Shown here: positions 18,364 to 26,716 of the stretch, one piece after another
Position numbering within the stretch: position 1 is the stretch's first letter
Layout: each line of letters begins with the position of its first letter
Assembly: GCF_001061665.1 (NCBI RefSeq)
Contig: NZ_JVSP01000003.1
Coordinates: forward strand, 82,252-146,251
Reading direction: 5' to 3'
Length of the DNA stretch: 64,000 bases
Origin: Rothia mucilaginosa
GTDB lineage: Bacteria > Actinomycetota > Actinomycetes > Actinomycetales > Micrococcaceae
Program-made: the position numbers and the translations under genes
The notes under the pieces: model-generated
Told to the model about the DNA's origin: nothing
Databases searched by the model: none
What the model saw: only the letters and a program-made list of their open reading frames with translations

Positions 18364-18419
18364 GTCTTAATAAGACAATACACTTCGATTTTCTTATTGG
18401 GGCGCTTAATAAGAAAATC
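18364..18419. promoter_or_regulatory. Operator-like inverted repeats upstream of the Fic gene
   Basis: GTCTTAATAAGAC (18364-18376) is a 13-bp palindrome. GATTTTCTTATT (18387-18398) and AATAAGAAAATC (18408-18419) are perfect inverted repeats around nine bases. All three contain the core TTATT/AATAA with flanking C/G. They lie 55-110 bp before the Fic start codon. Confidence 0.7.
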
Positions 18420-18536
18420 CGCGCGGATTGTCTCATTGAGGAAAACGCCCGGAGTGTGCATCCAAAGCCTCTTTACCCTTCCCCTCCTGAACCTGTCCTC
18501 AACATTTCGGCGCTCCGGCTACCGGCGCATACAGCA

Positions 18537-18573
18537 GGGCCCCGAACCCTTGGTAATTCAAGGATTCGGGGCC
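18537..18573 (-). terminator. Terminator-like hairpin behind the peptide transporter pseudogene
   Basis: Arms 18537-18553 and 18557-18573 pair with one mismatch (GGGCCCCGAACCCTTGG against its complement). Confidence 0.65.
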
Positions 18574-18577
18574 CCTA

Positions 18578-18605
18578 GCCTATACACGCTCGCCTATACA
18601 CGCTC
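18578..18605. repeat. 14-bp tandem repeat, two units
   Basis: GCCTATACACGCTC twice without change, starting five bases after the hairpin. Confidence 0.85.
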
Positions 18606-18653
18606 ACGCCGCCTGAAACAGCGAGTCAGCAGTGCAGGCAAGTAACTTTGTGG

Positions 18654-20114
18654 TTACTTCACGCCGCGCATCATCTTCTGAACCGGCTTGTGCACCAGGA
18701 ACAGCAGCACACCGGTCGCGATGGTGATAATACCCATCCAGGTGAAGTAGGGAATTTCGGTTTCCATGCTGTAGAACGGAGCCAGCCAACCGGACAGCAC
18801 GGTACCCATTGCCACGGAGGTGAAGTACAGCGCCATCATGTTCACGCGGTGCGCCTTCGGTGCGAGCTTGGTCGCCAGCGAAATACCCACCGGCGAAATG
18901 ATCAGCTCGGCGATGGTGCAGACGAACAGAATCAGCACGATCCAGCCGACGTTCACGCTCTGAACGCCCGCCTGAGCGAGGAAGATCCAGAACGCCAGAC
19001 CGATGATAATTAGCGCTGCGGAGAACTTCAGGGTGGTGACCGGCTGGCGGTCGCCCCACTTGGTCCACAGGGCGGAGAACATCATGCCGAAGACGATGAT
19101 GAAAATCGGGTTGATGGAGTTGACCAGGTTCGGGCTCAGTTCCATGCCCAGGATGTTCCAGTTGAGGCGCTCATCCGAGTACACCGCCATGACGGTGAAC
19201 TGCTGCTGGTACAGTGCCCAGAACACGGCGTTTGCAATCCACAGGGGGATGAACGCGGTGACGCGGGAACGCTCGTCGGAGGTGACGTCCTTGGCGGTCA
19301 GCATCTGTGCGAACAGGGCGATAGCGCCGATGAAGATGAAGCCCATGACCCAGTTCTTGAGGTTGTCTGCGGTCATCAGACCGGTTGCCAACAGGATGCC
19401 GAGAACGACGACGATACCGACCAGTGCCAGGAAGAAGTTACGCTTCTGAGCGCTGGTGAAGGGGGTGCCCACGTGGTGTACGGAGGCGGGCAGGTTCTTG
19501 CGGGTCAGCGAGTACTGGATCAGACCGGCAGCCATACCGATTGCGGCAAGACCGAAGCCGAGGTGGAAGCCGCCAGCCTGCCAGCCCCAACCGGTCAGGA
19601 TCGGGCCGATCAGTGCACCGGTGTTAACGCCGATGTAGAAGATGGTGAAGCCTGCGTCGCGGCGTGAGTCGTTGTCGCTGTAGAGCGAACCGACCAGCAC
19701 GGATGCGTTACTCTTCAGGCCGCCGGAGCCGATAGCGACCAGCAGCAGACCAATCACCACGCCGGGGATGCCGGGGATGAGGGAGAGGGAGATGTGACCC
19801 GCCATGATGCCGATGGCGGAGTAGAAGAGGGTACGCTCGGGGCCGAGGATGCGGTCACCGAGGATACCGCCGAGGATTGCCATGAGGTACACGACTGCAC
19901 CGTACGCGCCGATAACGCCGGTGGCGAGGTCCTTGTCGAGGCCCAGGCCGCCCTTGTCGGCGGTGTAGTACAGGTAGTAGATCATGATGCCCTGCATGCC
20001 CTAGAAGGAGAAGCGCTCCCACATTTCTACGGTGAACAGGTTCGCGAGCATACGCGGGTGGCCGAAGAAGGTCTTGGTGTCCTTGGGTTCGGCACCTGTG
20101 ATGGTGTGAGACAT
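18654..20114 (-). pseudogene. POT-family di/tripeptide:proton symporter with in-frame amber codon
   Basis: The frame begins at ATG 20114 (MSHTITGAEPKDTKTF...) and would give 486 residues, a normal POT length with about 14 membrane segments. Codon 38 is TAG (20003-20001), placed where the family has Tyr in EMWERFSF-Y-GMQGI; TAC or TAT to TAG is a single-base change. Downstream the frame is intact to 18654, with GSGGLKSNASVLVGSLY and the C-terminal helices unchanged. A restart at ATG 19997 would remove TM1 with the ExxERF proton-coupling motif, so a working product is unlikely. The lesion looks recent because no other damage is seen. A sequencing error is the main alternative. Confidence 0.8.
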
Positions 20115-20424
20115 GGTGGTAATTCTTTTCTGTGCAAGCCCGGGGTTCTGTGTGACCCGGGCAATATGTGTTTAAGTCTATACCCTTGTGGGTGCATATG
20201 TATACATATTGTGTTCATGTATTTCAAAGATTGAACCATTAATCAGTGCATGAAAAACCATTTCGATTTTTTCGTATGCATCATTTCCAAATCTCACAAA
20301 CCCCCAAATACCGGGCTAGATGCGCCACGCACCCCCAAAGCGCTAGAGTGGAACCACAACTATGCCCACCCGGCACCCCACCGTGCCGATCGGCCCGTCC
20401 TCATTCAATTCAAAGGAGAACCCC
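20115..20424. other. Divergent intergenic region, transporter pseudogene / rhodanese
   Basis: 310 bp without a supported gene. It contains a perfect 14-bp palindrome ATATGTATACATAT at 20196-20209, about 85 bp before the transporter start, and an AT-rich stretch to 20300 likely to hold promoters. Confidence 0.5.
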
Positions 20425-20757
20425 ATGACTGCTGTACCCCAGGTTGACCCCCGCGACGTTCCCGCCGGTGCAACCATTATCGACGTTCGTGAAGACTACG
20501 AGTGGGAGGGTGGCCACGTGACCGGCGCAAAGCACATCACCCTCAGCACCCTCGCCGACCGCCTGGCCGAGCTGCCCGCACCCGGCGAGGACTTCTACGT
20601 CATCTGCCACGGCGGTGGCCGTTCGAACCGCGCGGCAACCTTCCTGCGCGGATGCGGCTACGCGGCCCACAACATTGCGGGCGGCACCAGCGCGTGGTTC
20701 GCCGCCGGTCTGCCGATGACCAGCGAGAACGGCGAAGCACCCGCAGTCGTTCACTAA
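20425..20757 (+). CDS. Single-domain rhodanese-like protein
   Basis: 110 residues forming one rhodanese domain: TIIDVREDYEWEGGHVTGA and the active-site loop VICHGGGRSNRAA with Cys61. A six-residue loop CHGGGRS suits sulfurtransferase rather than phosphatase geometry. It probably moves sulfane sulfur in the cytoplasm. ATG 20425 has AAAGGAG seven bases upstream; the frame extends further up without support. Confidence 0.9.
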   Translation: MTAVPQVDPRDVPAGATIIDVREDYEWEGGHVTGAKHITLSTLADRLAELPAPGEDFYVICHGGGRSNRAATFLRGCGYAAHNIAGGTSAWFAAGLPMTSENGEAPAVVH

Positions 20758-20780
20758 ACCGCGGGTTCGCCTGCACGCCA

Positions 20781-20786
20781 TACAAT
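20781..20786 (+). promoter_or_regulatory. -10 box TACAAT for pabB
   Basis: The hexamer overlaps the first possible ATG (20785) and lies seven bases before GTG 20794. It therefore argues for a leaderless GTG start. Confidence 0.5.
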
Positions 20787-20793
20787 GGAGTCC

Positions 20794-22392
20794 GTGACTG
20801 AAACTTCCGCGGACCGTATGTTTTCTACCTCGAACGCTCCCGCTTCTGCGCCCGATTCCCACGCCCTGCCGAGTATTCTGCAGGGCATCCCGTGGGATGC
20901 GCAGACGCGGGAGCTTGTCGTGCGCCCGCTTCCTTTCGTGGTGAACTGCGAGGAGGCGTACCCGCTGCTGAGCGGTGGTGCCGAGTATTCCTTCTGGCTG
21001 GATTCGGCGCGCGAGGAGTCGCCCATGTCGGTCGCCTCGTATGTGGGCGTGGTTCCGGCGCAGCTGTCGCCCCTGCGCGTGGATTCGGCGCGTGCGGCGG
21101 CTGAGTCTGGCGGGGAAGACCCCTTCGCCCAGTTGGAGGCGGCGCTCGCCTCCGCACCGCGCGTGCACCCGGACGCCGTGGTGGCAACCGGTCTGCCCGC
21201 GGGTTTGCGTGGCGGTTACGTGGGTTATTTCGGCTATGAGGCGCGTGCCGCCATGGGCATGGAGCATGGCCACCCGGTGCCCGGCTACCTGCCGGCGCAT
21301 GAGGCGCCGACCCCGGATTCTCTGTGGTTGCCGGCGGTCCGCTACCTGGTGCATGAGCATGCCCGCCCGGGGGTTGCGGCGCGTAGCTGGCTGGTGGGCG
21401 ATGAGTCGTGGTGCGAGGCGGCGGAACAGCTGCTGACTGCGGCGCTGACTCCGGTGCTGAGCGCGGCACTGAGTGCGGCAGGGGAGTGCGCCTCCGAAAA
21501 TACTCCCGTCAACACCCCTGACAATGCCCCTGAGCTCGCCGAGCTCCTGCTCTTCCCGGCACCCGCCGCGGAAGCCTACATGGACTCCGTTCGCGCTAGT
21601 CAGCACGAAATCTACGAGGGTAACAGCTACGAGGTGTGCCTGACCGCGCAGACGGTCGCGCGCATCCCCAACCCGAGCCCGGAGCTTTTCTTTGAGCTGT
21701 ACCGCCGCCAGCGCGCCCACAATTCTGCACCCTATGCGGCGTATCTGCGGTGTGGTGATTTTTCGGTGCTTTCTTCTTCGCCGGAGCGTTTTTTGAGTGT
21801 GGATACGCACCGCAACGCGCAAACCAAGCCGATTAAGGGTACGGTGCCGCGCGGCGCCACCCCGGAGGAAGATGCCGCTGCAGCGGCATGGTTGCGTACC
21901 GATGAGAAGACCCGCGCCGAGAACCTCATGATCGTGGACCTGCTGCGCAATGACCTGTCGTTGGTTTCCGAGCCGCACACGGTGCGCGTGCCCGTGCTTA
22001 TGGGTGTGGAGAGCTATTCGACGGTGCATCAGCTGGTGTCTACGGTCAGTTCGCGTCTGCGTGAGGGAATTTCCGCGGTGACTGCCGCGCGGGCGTGCTT
22101 CCCGGGTGGTTCGATGACGGGTGCCCCGAAGCCTTCGACCATGCAGATTATTGAGGGTCTGGAGGGTCGCGCTCGCGGCGTGTATTCGGGTGCTCTGGGT
22201 TTTGTGTCGGTGGATGGTTTGGCGAACCTGTCGATTGTGATTCGCACGCTTGTGGCGCACGATGAGGGCACGGTGACTCTTGCCGCGGGCGGCGCTATCG
22301 TGGCTGATTCCGACCCGACCGCCGAGTATGAGGAGATGCTGACGAAGCTGCGTGCCGCGTTGCCGCCGTCGGTGGGTCGCGTGGTGGAATAG
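20794..22392 (+). CDS. pabB: Aminodeoxychorismate synthase component I
   Basis: Chorismate-utilising enzyme for the p-aminobenzoate branch of folate synthesis. The core domain has SPERFLSV, then PIKGTVPRG. The lysine in PIKGT is the ADC synthase nucleophile, where anthranilate synthase has alanine, and this decides the call. Also seen: ENLMIVDLLRNDLS, STVHQLVSTV, FPGGSMTGAPK and AGGAIVADSDPTAEYEE. The N-terminal 180 residues form the regulatory-like domain, followed by an Ala/Thr-rich linker near residues 200-240. Start: a TACAAT box overlaps ATG 20785, so GTG 20794 as a leaderless start is preferred; the two differ by three residues. No glutaminase (pabA) gene is adjacent. Confidence 0.9.
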   Translation: MTETSADRMFSTSNAPASAPDSHALPSILQGIPWDAQTRELVVRPLPFVVNCEEAYPLLSGGAEYSFWLDSAREESPMSVASYVGVVPAQLSPLRVDSARAAAESGGEDPFAQLEAALASAPRVHPDAVVATGLPAGLRGGYVGYFGYEARAAMGMEHGHPVPGYLPAHEAPTPDSLWLPAVRYLVHEHARPGVAARSWLVGDESWCEAAEQLLTAALTPVLSAALSAAGECASENTPVNTPDNAPELAELLLFPAPAAEAYMDSVRASQHEIYEGNSYEVCLTAQTVARIPNPSPELFFELYRRQRAHNSAPYAAYLRCGDFSVLSSSPERFLSVDTHRNAQTKPIKGTVPRGATPEEDAAAAAWLRTDEKTRAENLMIVDLLRNDLSLVSEPHTVRVPVLMGVESYSTVHQLVSTVSSRLREGISAVTAARACFPGGSMTGAPKPSTMQIIEGLEGRARGVYSGALGFVSVDGLANLSIVIRTLVAHDEGTVTLAAGGAIVADSDPTAEYEEMLTKLRAALPPSVGRVVE

Positions 22393-22445
22393 CCTAGCGC
22401 TGGAATAGCACAGGGAATAGCCTGCGCCGCCTGCACGTGAGCCGC

Positions 22446-22451
22446 TACACT
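22446..22451 (+). promoter_or_regulatory. -10 box TACACT for pyrE
   Basis: Six bases before ATG 22458, and no Shine-Dalgarno between. Confidence 0.5.
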
Positions 22452-22457
22452 TGAACT

Positions 22458-23039
22458 ATGACTAAGCTTTCTGAAAACCTCCCCATTGAAGAAGCCCGTG
22501 AACGCCTGCGCCAGCTGATTTCTGAGCTGGCTGTGGTGCGCGGGCACGTGGTCCTCGCCTCCGGCAAGGAAGCCGACTACTACGTTGACCTGCGCCGCAT
22601 CACCCTGCACCACGAGGCTTCTCGCCTGGTGGGTCAGGTCATGCTGGACCTGCTGGATAAGAACGGCATCGAGTTTGAGGCTGCTGGCGGCCTGACCATG
22701 GGTGCTGACCCGGTGGGTACCGCGATTATGCGTGCCGCTGGTGATCAGGACCGCGCGATTGACGCGTTTGTGGTGCGTAAGGCTCAGAAGTCTTACGGCA
22801 TGGGCCGTCAGGTGGAGGGCCCCAGCGTTGAGGGTCGCCGCGTGGTTGCTGTTGAGGACACCTCCACGACCGGTGGTTCGGCGCTGACCGCTGTTGAGGC
22901 GCTGCGTAAGGCTGGCGCTGAGGTTGTGGCGGTTGCTGTGATTGTTGACCGTGCGACCGGCGCTAAGGAGCATGTGGAAGAGGTTGCGGGCGTCCCGTGC
23001 CTGTACGCGTACTCGAAGGATGAGCTGGGCCTGGACTAG
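22458..23039 (+). CDS. pyrE: Orotate phosphoribosyltransferase
   Basis: 193 residues. Converts orotate and PRPP to orotidine 5'-phosphate in pyrimidine synthesis. The PRPP loop is VVAVEDTSTTGGSALT; SGKEADYYVDLRRITLHHEA and GGLTMGADPVGTAI are the orotate and ribose sites. Length is slightly shorter than E. coli PyrE, as in other actinobacteria. It has its own promoter 65 bp after pabB and is followed by the SpoU methylase gene. Confidence 0.95.
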   Translation: MTKLSENLPIEEARERLRQLISELAVVRGHVVLASGKEADYYVDLRRITLHHEASRLVGQVMLDLLDKNGIEFEAAGGLTMGADPVGTAIMRAAGDQDRAIDAFVVRKAQKSYGMGRQVEGPSVEGRRVVAVEDTSTTGGSALTAVEALRKAGAEVVAVAVIVDRATGAKEHVEEVAGVPCLYAYSKDELGLD

Positions 23040-23150
23040 TCTCTACTGGCTTGGACTAGGACCTCGTGAATTTTTAAGACGTTCCCGTTGCGGCGGGTGA
23101 ACCCGTGCCGCTGGCTGCTGTGTGTGGCCGGTGGTGCGGGTTTTTGTCTG

Positions 23151-23156
23151 TAAGAT
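23151..23156 (+). promoter_or_regulatory. -10 box TAAGAT for the SpoU methylase gene
   Basis: Six bases before GTG 23163, consistent with a leaderless transcript from that codon. Confidence 0.45.
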
Positions 23157-23162
23157 GGCTCT

Positions 23163-23909
23163 GTGGGCGCCGGAGTGGCGCTGGTTGTTGGCGTGAAGGT
23201 GGTTGTGATGGTTGAGAATCGTGAGGCGGCTGAGGCTGTGCCTGCGGAGGCGGCTGTAGCTGAGGCTGTTGAGGGTACTGAGCAGGGTACTGCCCGTTTT
23301 GAGGTGGGTGTGGGCCCGTGGGAGGGTCCGTGGCCTGAAGGTGACCATTGGGATGAGGAGCTGCTGCGTGAGGGCGACCGCCGTAACGTGGTGGATAAGT
23401 ACCGTTACTGGTCGATGGACGCGATTATTGCTGACCTGGATACGCGCCGCCATGATTTTCATGTGGCGATTGAGAATTGGCAGCATGATTTGAATATTGG
23501 CACGGTGGTGCGTACTGCGAATGCGATGTTGGCGAAGGAGGTCCATATTATTGGGCGTCGCCGTTGGAATCGTCGTGGTGCGATGGTGACGGATCGTTAT
23601 CAGCATGTGCGTCATCATCCGACGATTGAGGATTTTGTGGCGTGGGCGCAGGCTGAGGGTCTGGAGATTATTGGTATTGATATTTTTCCGGATTCGGTGC
23701 CCCTGGAGACCTATGATCTGCCGAAGAAGTGTGTGCTGGTTTTTGGTCAGGAGGGCCCGGGCTTGTCGGAGGAGTTGCATGCGGCGGCTAGGGATACTCT
23801 GTCGATTGAGCAGTTTGGGTCGACGCGTTCGATGAATGCGGCGACGGCTGCGGGTATTGCGATGCATGCGTGGGTTCGCCGCCATGTGTTTGGCCAGATT
23901 CCGTCGTAG
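23163..23909 (+). CDS. TrmH/SpoU-family RNA 2'-O-methyltransferase
   Basis: SPOUT-class enzyme using SAM. Motif 1 is NIGTVVRTANAM, motif 2 is CVLVFGQEGPGLSEEL, and motif 3 is LSIEQFGSTRSMNAATAAGIAMHAW, which forms the trefoil knot. Target RNA (tRNA or rRNA) is unknown. The N-terminal 45 residues are Ala/Glu-rich and probably disordered. Start is uncertain: GTG 23163 sits six bases after a -10 box, while ATG 23208 has a GAAGG-like site and removes a hydrophobic, non-family stretch. Confidence 0.9.
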   Translation: MGAGVALVVGVKVVVMVENREAAEAVPAEAAVAEAVEGTEQGTARFEVGVGPWEGPWPEGDHWDEELLREGDRRNVVDKYRYWSMDAIIADLDTRRHDFHVAIENWQHDLNIGTVVRTANAMLAKEVHIIGRRRWNRRGAMVTDRYQHVRHHPTIEDFVAWAQAEGLEIIGIDIFPDSVPLETYDLPKKCVLVFGQEGPGLSEELHAAARDTLSIEQFGSTRSMNAATAAGIAMHAWVRRHVFGQIPS

Positions 23910-23934
23910 TTTGGCGGCTGTTTATGAGGTGTTT

Positions 23935-23974
23935 AAAGGTTCCGATGCGTTGTGTGCGCGTCGGAACCTTTTTG
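23935..23974 (+). terminator. Terminator after the SpoU methylase gene
   Basis: AAAGGTTCCGA (23935-23945) pairs with TCGGAACCTTT and runs into TTTTT. Confidence 0.88.
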
Positions 23975-24112
23975 TTGGGGGTTGGGGTGGCTTAAACCAC
24001 GCATGGAATTACCTAGGCGTGTTAGTGTTAATTCAAGTCACAGGGAATATGAGAATCGCACTCTCAGTTTCGGTTTGGGGCATGCGATGGATTTCCTGGC
24101 TTCGGCTCGCCA

Positions 24113-24439
24113 ATGGTTGCGGCCTGTGTGGCTGCGGTGACTTTCGGTGCGGTAGCACCTCCGGCACAAGCATTAATTTTGTGGGAACACGAGAACTATA
24201 AGGGTTACCTTGGGACCTACAGTGGTGAGACTTGGTATGTTGGTGATAAGGCAAACGACAAAGCTTCATCGCTTACTAAAGGTAAAAATGAACTGGGAAG
24301 TATGTATTACGAAGACTACGGATATCTTGGTCGACGTTTCTTTGCGAGCTCTGATCTGAACTGTTTGCGTTGTATCTCAGATGGTCTACATTGGGGAGAA
24401 ACCTGGGAAGATCGAATTAGTTCTATTAAGACTTACTGA
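24113..24439 (+). CDS. Small secreted beta/gamma-crystallin-like (I36-type) protein, 5' end uncertain
   Basis: 108 residues. VAACVAAVTFGAVAPPAQA is a signal-peptide core with an AQA cleavage site. The mature part ILWEHENYKGYLGTYSG... to WEDRISSIKTY has the Greek-key spacing and W-x-DRISSI ending of bacterial crystallin/peptidase-inhibitor I36 proteins. ATG 24113 has no ribosome site and gives no basic n-region. An ATG at 24049 preceded by AGGGA opens MRIALSVSVWGMRW... in another frame that meets this one near 24113. A one-base frameshift in the signal peptide is therefore possible. The lipoprotein gene follows 24 bp later. Confidence 0.6.
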   Translation: MVAACVAAVTFGAVAPPAQALILWEHENYKGYLGTYSGETWYVGDKANDKASSLTKGKNELGSMYYEDYGYLGRRFFASSDLNCLRCISDGLHWGETWEDRISSIKTY

Positions 24440-24463
24440 TTGATATGTGGAGGAGGAAATCCT

Positions 24464-25276
24464 ATGCGTAAGGCTCTCTCTGCGGTAACAGTATTCTGCC
24501 TACTGGGGGCGTGCGTATCCTGCTCCAACAGCGCCGAGCGGGACACCTCACGAAAAGCTGTTCTCGATTATTCAAAGAACTACATACACCTTCCACTGGA
24601 CGAGTATGCCTTCGATGAACTAACAATCCGTACGGTGAGCACGGCGTGGCACACGCTCATGTCCGAATGCTACGCGCACCACGGGCAGTCCTACGCTGTG
24701 CCCTCAATAGACACCCCGCAACCCGGGGGGCTATACGGCAACTGGAACGTCGAGTACGCCAAAAAGTACGGGTACTCCCAGAAGGAATCCCGAGGCCCAG
24801 ACGATTCAGCACCAGACGACATCAACACCCAGTGCCAAGAAGAGGTGAAAACCGCATTCTCTGACGTCGAACTTGACGAAAAAGAATACCGGTTCGTAGG
24901 AGAGCTCAACTCACAGGCATACACCTACGCCTCCCAAACCGATGAGTGGAAAAATATTCGCTCAGAATGGTGGACCTGCCTGCGTGAACGCGGGCTAACC
25001 CCCAGAGAAGGAGAAGGTGACTGGATGTCCGAAGAAAGCGCACATCTCATGACTTCCTCCCAAGATAACGAAGAATCTAAGCCGGAGGAAATTCGCCTCG
25101 CAACGATTGAAGCGGAATGTAACCAGAAGGTGGGTATGGCTCAGCGCCTGGGTGATATTGAGGCGTCCTACCAGGGGCCGCTGATTGAGAAGAATCAGGC
25201 GAAGCTCAACCAGCTGAAAGAGGAAAAGGAAAAGCATGTGGCGAGGGCGCGTGAAATTATCGCCACCCGCCAGTAG
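24464..25276 (+). CDS. Lipoprotein of unknown function, paralogue of the protein at 37532-38359
   Basis: 270 residues. MRKALSAVTVFCLLGAC is a lipoprotein signal with a cysteine after LGA. The mature protein has paired Trp/Cys landmarks (NWNVEYAKKYGY, WWTCLRERGL, EEIRLATIEAECNQKVGMA) and a C-terminal coiled coil rich in Lys/Glu. No known domain was recognised. ATG 24464 has AGGAGG at a good distance and is preferred over the upstream frame start. The same landmarks in the same order occur in the minus-strand lipoprotein 12 kb away. It is probably anchored outside the membrane. Its partner could be the small crystallin-like protein just upstream. Confidence 0.8.
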   Translation: MRKALSAVTVFCLLGACVSCSNSAERDTSRKAVLDYSKNYIHLPLDEYAFDELTIRTVSTAWHTLMSECYAHHGQSYAVPSIDTPQPGGLYGNWNVEYAKKYGYSQKESRGPDDSAPDDINTQCQEEVKTAFSDVELDEKEYRFVGELNSQAYTYASQTDEWKNIRSEWWTCLRERGLTPREGEGDWMSEESAHLMTSSQDNEESKPEEIRLATIEAECNQKVGMAQRLGDIEASYQGPLIEKNQAKLNQLKEEKEKHVARAREIIATRQ

Positions 25277-25371
25277 CCGCACCCGCTGAATGGCAGAACG
25301 GGCGAACCAGCCGCAGAATGACAAGCTGCCCATAAGAAAATCCGCGCACAAGAAAATTTCACAAAGAAGGA

Positions 25372-25400
25372 GCCGGGGAGTGTCACCACTCCCCGGCCCT
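25372..25400. terminator. Terminator between the lipoprotein gene and ornithine cyclodeaminase
   Basis: An 11-bp perfect stem GCCGGGGAGTG/CACTCCCCGGC with loop TCAC. Confidence 0.75.
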
Positions 25401-25489
25401 CACTTTATTCACTCTCAACCTCGCAGCCTACGCCAGCGCACCTACAGACCCGCCAGCTCAAGGCCACTCAGCGTCAGGCTGCTAAGCCT

Positions 25490-26542
25490 TTAGCCCACCG
25501 GAACGTTAACGTTCACCAGCGAGTACAGATCCTTCGGATCATCCGGGCTAGCAACCAGGTCAACGAACTGCTGCAGGTCGGTGTCCTGCGTAGCCGCACG
25601 GGCATAACGCAGACCCGAGAAGTCAGAAATCGCGAAGCCCACCGAATCAAACAGGGTAATCTGCTCATCCGACACGCGGCCCGGCTCCTCACCGGTCAGA
25701 ACCTTCCAGAACTCCACCACCGGGAAGTCCGGGTCCTTCTGCTGAATCTCGCCCTCAATGCGGGTCTGCGGCGGGAACTCAACAAACACGGTGGAACGGT
25801 CCAGAATTTCGCTTTCCAGCTCAGTCTTGCCGGGGCAGTCGCCACCAATAGCGTTCAGGTGCACGCCGGGCTTCACCTGGCGGTCCAGCAGAACCTTCGC
25901 CTGCTGCTTATCGGCGGTGCAGGTGGTAATAATGTCTGCGCCCTCGACAGCCTCGTCCACGTCCTTAGCCAGGTGGATGCGGAAGCCCAACGGCTCCAGG
26001 TTGCGGCGGAACTTCTCCATCGCGTGCGGATCAACGTCGTAGACGGACAGGTCCTCAATGCCGAGTACAGCGCGCATACCCAACGCCTGGAACTCAGACT
26101 GCGAGCCGGTACCGATCATCGCCATCTTCTTGGAGTCCTTGCGTGCCAGGTGCTTAGCAACCATGGCGGACACGCCGGCGGTACGCAGCGCGGTCAGTAG
26201 GGTCATCTCAGCCAGGAACACGGGGTAGCCGTTATCCACGTCAGCGAGCAGACCGAACGCGGTCACGGTCTGGAAGCCGCGTGCCGGGTTCGACGGGTGA
26301 CCGTTCACGTACTTGAAGGAGTAGGTGATGTTGTCGGAGGTGGGCATCAGCTCAATCACACCGAAGGGGGTGTGGGAAGCGACGCGCGGAATCTTGTCGA
26401 AGCTCTGCCACTTCTTGAAGTCCTCTTCGAGGAAGTCGACCATGCCGGCAATGATGTTGCCCACGCCGTCCTTCTGAATCCACTTTGCCATCGAGGCGAC
26501 GTCAACAAATTCCACCGCGTGTGCGCTAGGACGTTCAGTCAT
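25490..26542 (-). CDS. ocd: Ornithine cyclodeaminase family protein
   Basis: 350 residues. NAD-dependent conversion of ornithine to proline and ammonia, or a related mu-crystallin-type reaction. Rossmann motif MAMIGTGSQSEFQALG, then VDEAVEGADIITTCTADKQ and HLNAIGGDCPGKTELE; the DCPGK(T)E part fits true ornithine cyclodeaminases. ATG 26542 has AAAGGAG seven bases upstream. It is read in the same direction behind an amino-acid permease gene, separated by a hairpin, which would suit uptake and breakdown of a basic amino acid. Confidence 0.88.
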   Translation of the reverse strand: MTERPSAHAVEFVDVASMAKWIQKDGVGNIIAGMVDFLEEDFKKWQSFDKIPRVASHTPFGVIELMPTSDNITYSFKYVNGHPSNPARGFQTVTAFGLLADVDNGYPVFLAEMTLLTALRTAGVSAMVAKHLARKDSKKMAMIGTGSQSEFQALGMRAVLGIEDLSVYDVDPHAMEKFRRNLEPLGFRIHLAKDVDEAVEGADIITTCTADKQQAKVLLDRQVKPGVHLNAIGGDCPGKTELESEILDRSTVFVEFPPQTRIEGEIQQKDPDFPVVEFWKVLTGEEPGRVSDEQITLFDSVGFAISDFSGLRYARAATQDTDLQQFVDLVASPDDPKDLYSLVNVNVPVG

Positions 26543-26673
26543 GATTTTCTCCTTTGAATAATTATGCTGCAAACAATGCGTTGGCAGTGAGTGCGTTTAG
26601 CGCGGATATTAGCAATAATTATGCCAAAAATATTCCAGAACACACTCTTAAAAAATTTATTTTGTGTTTTTGG

Positions 26674-26706
26674 CGCGTGCACGGTGAGCTAAGCACCGTG
26701 CACGCG
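26674..26706 (-). terminator. Hairpin behind the amino-acid permease gene
   Basis: CGCGTGCACGGTG-N7-CACCGTGCACGCG, 13-bp perfect arms, ten bases behind the stop. A/T-rich on the distal side. Confidence 0.7.
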
Positions 26707-26716
26707 GGCGGGTGGG

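Noticed and set aside
18654-19997. Intact shorter peptide transporter starting at ATG 19997
   Set aside because: Would lack TM1 and the ExxERF motif, and there is no ribosome site at that ATG, while the upstream frame encodes the missing part.
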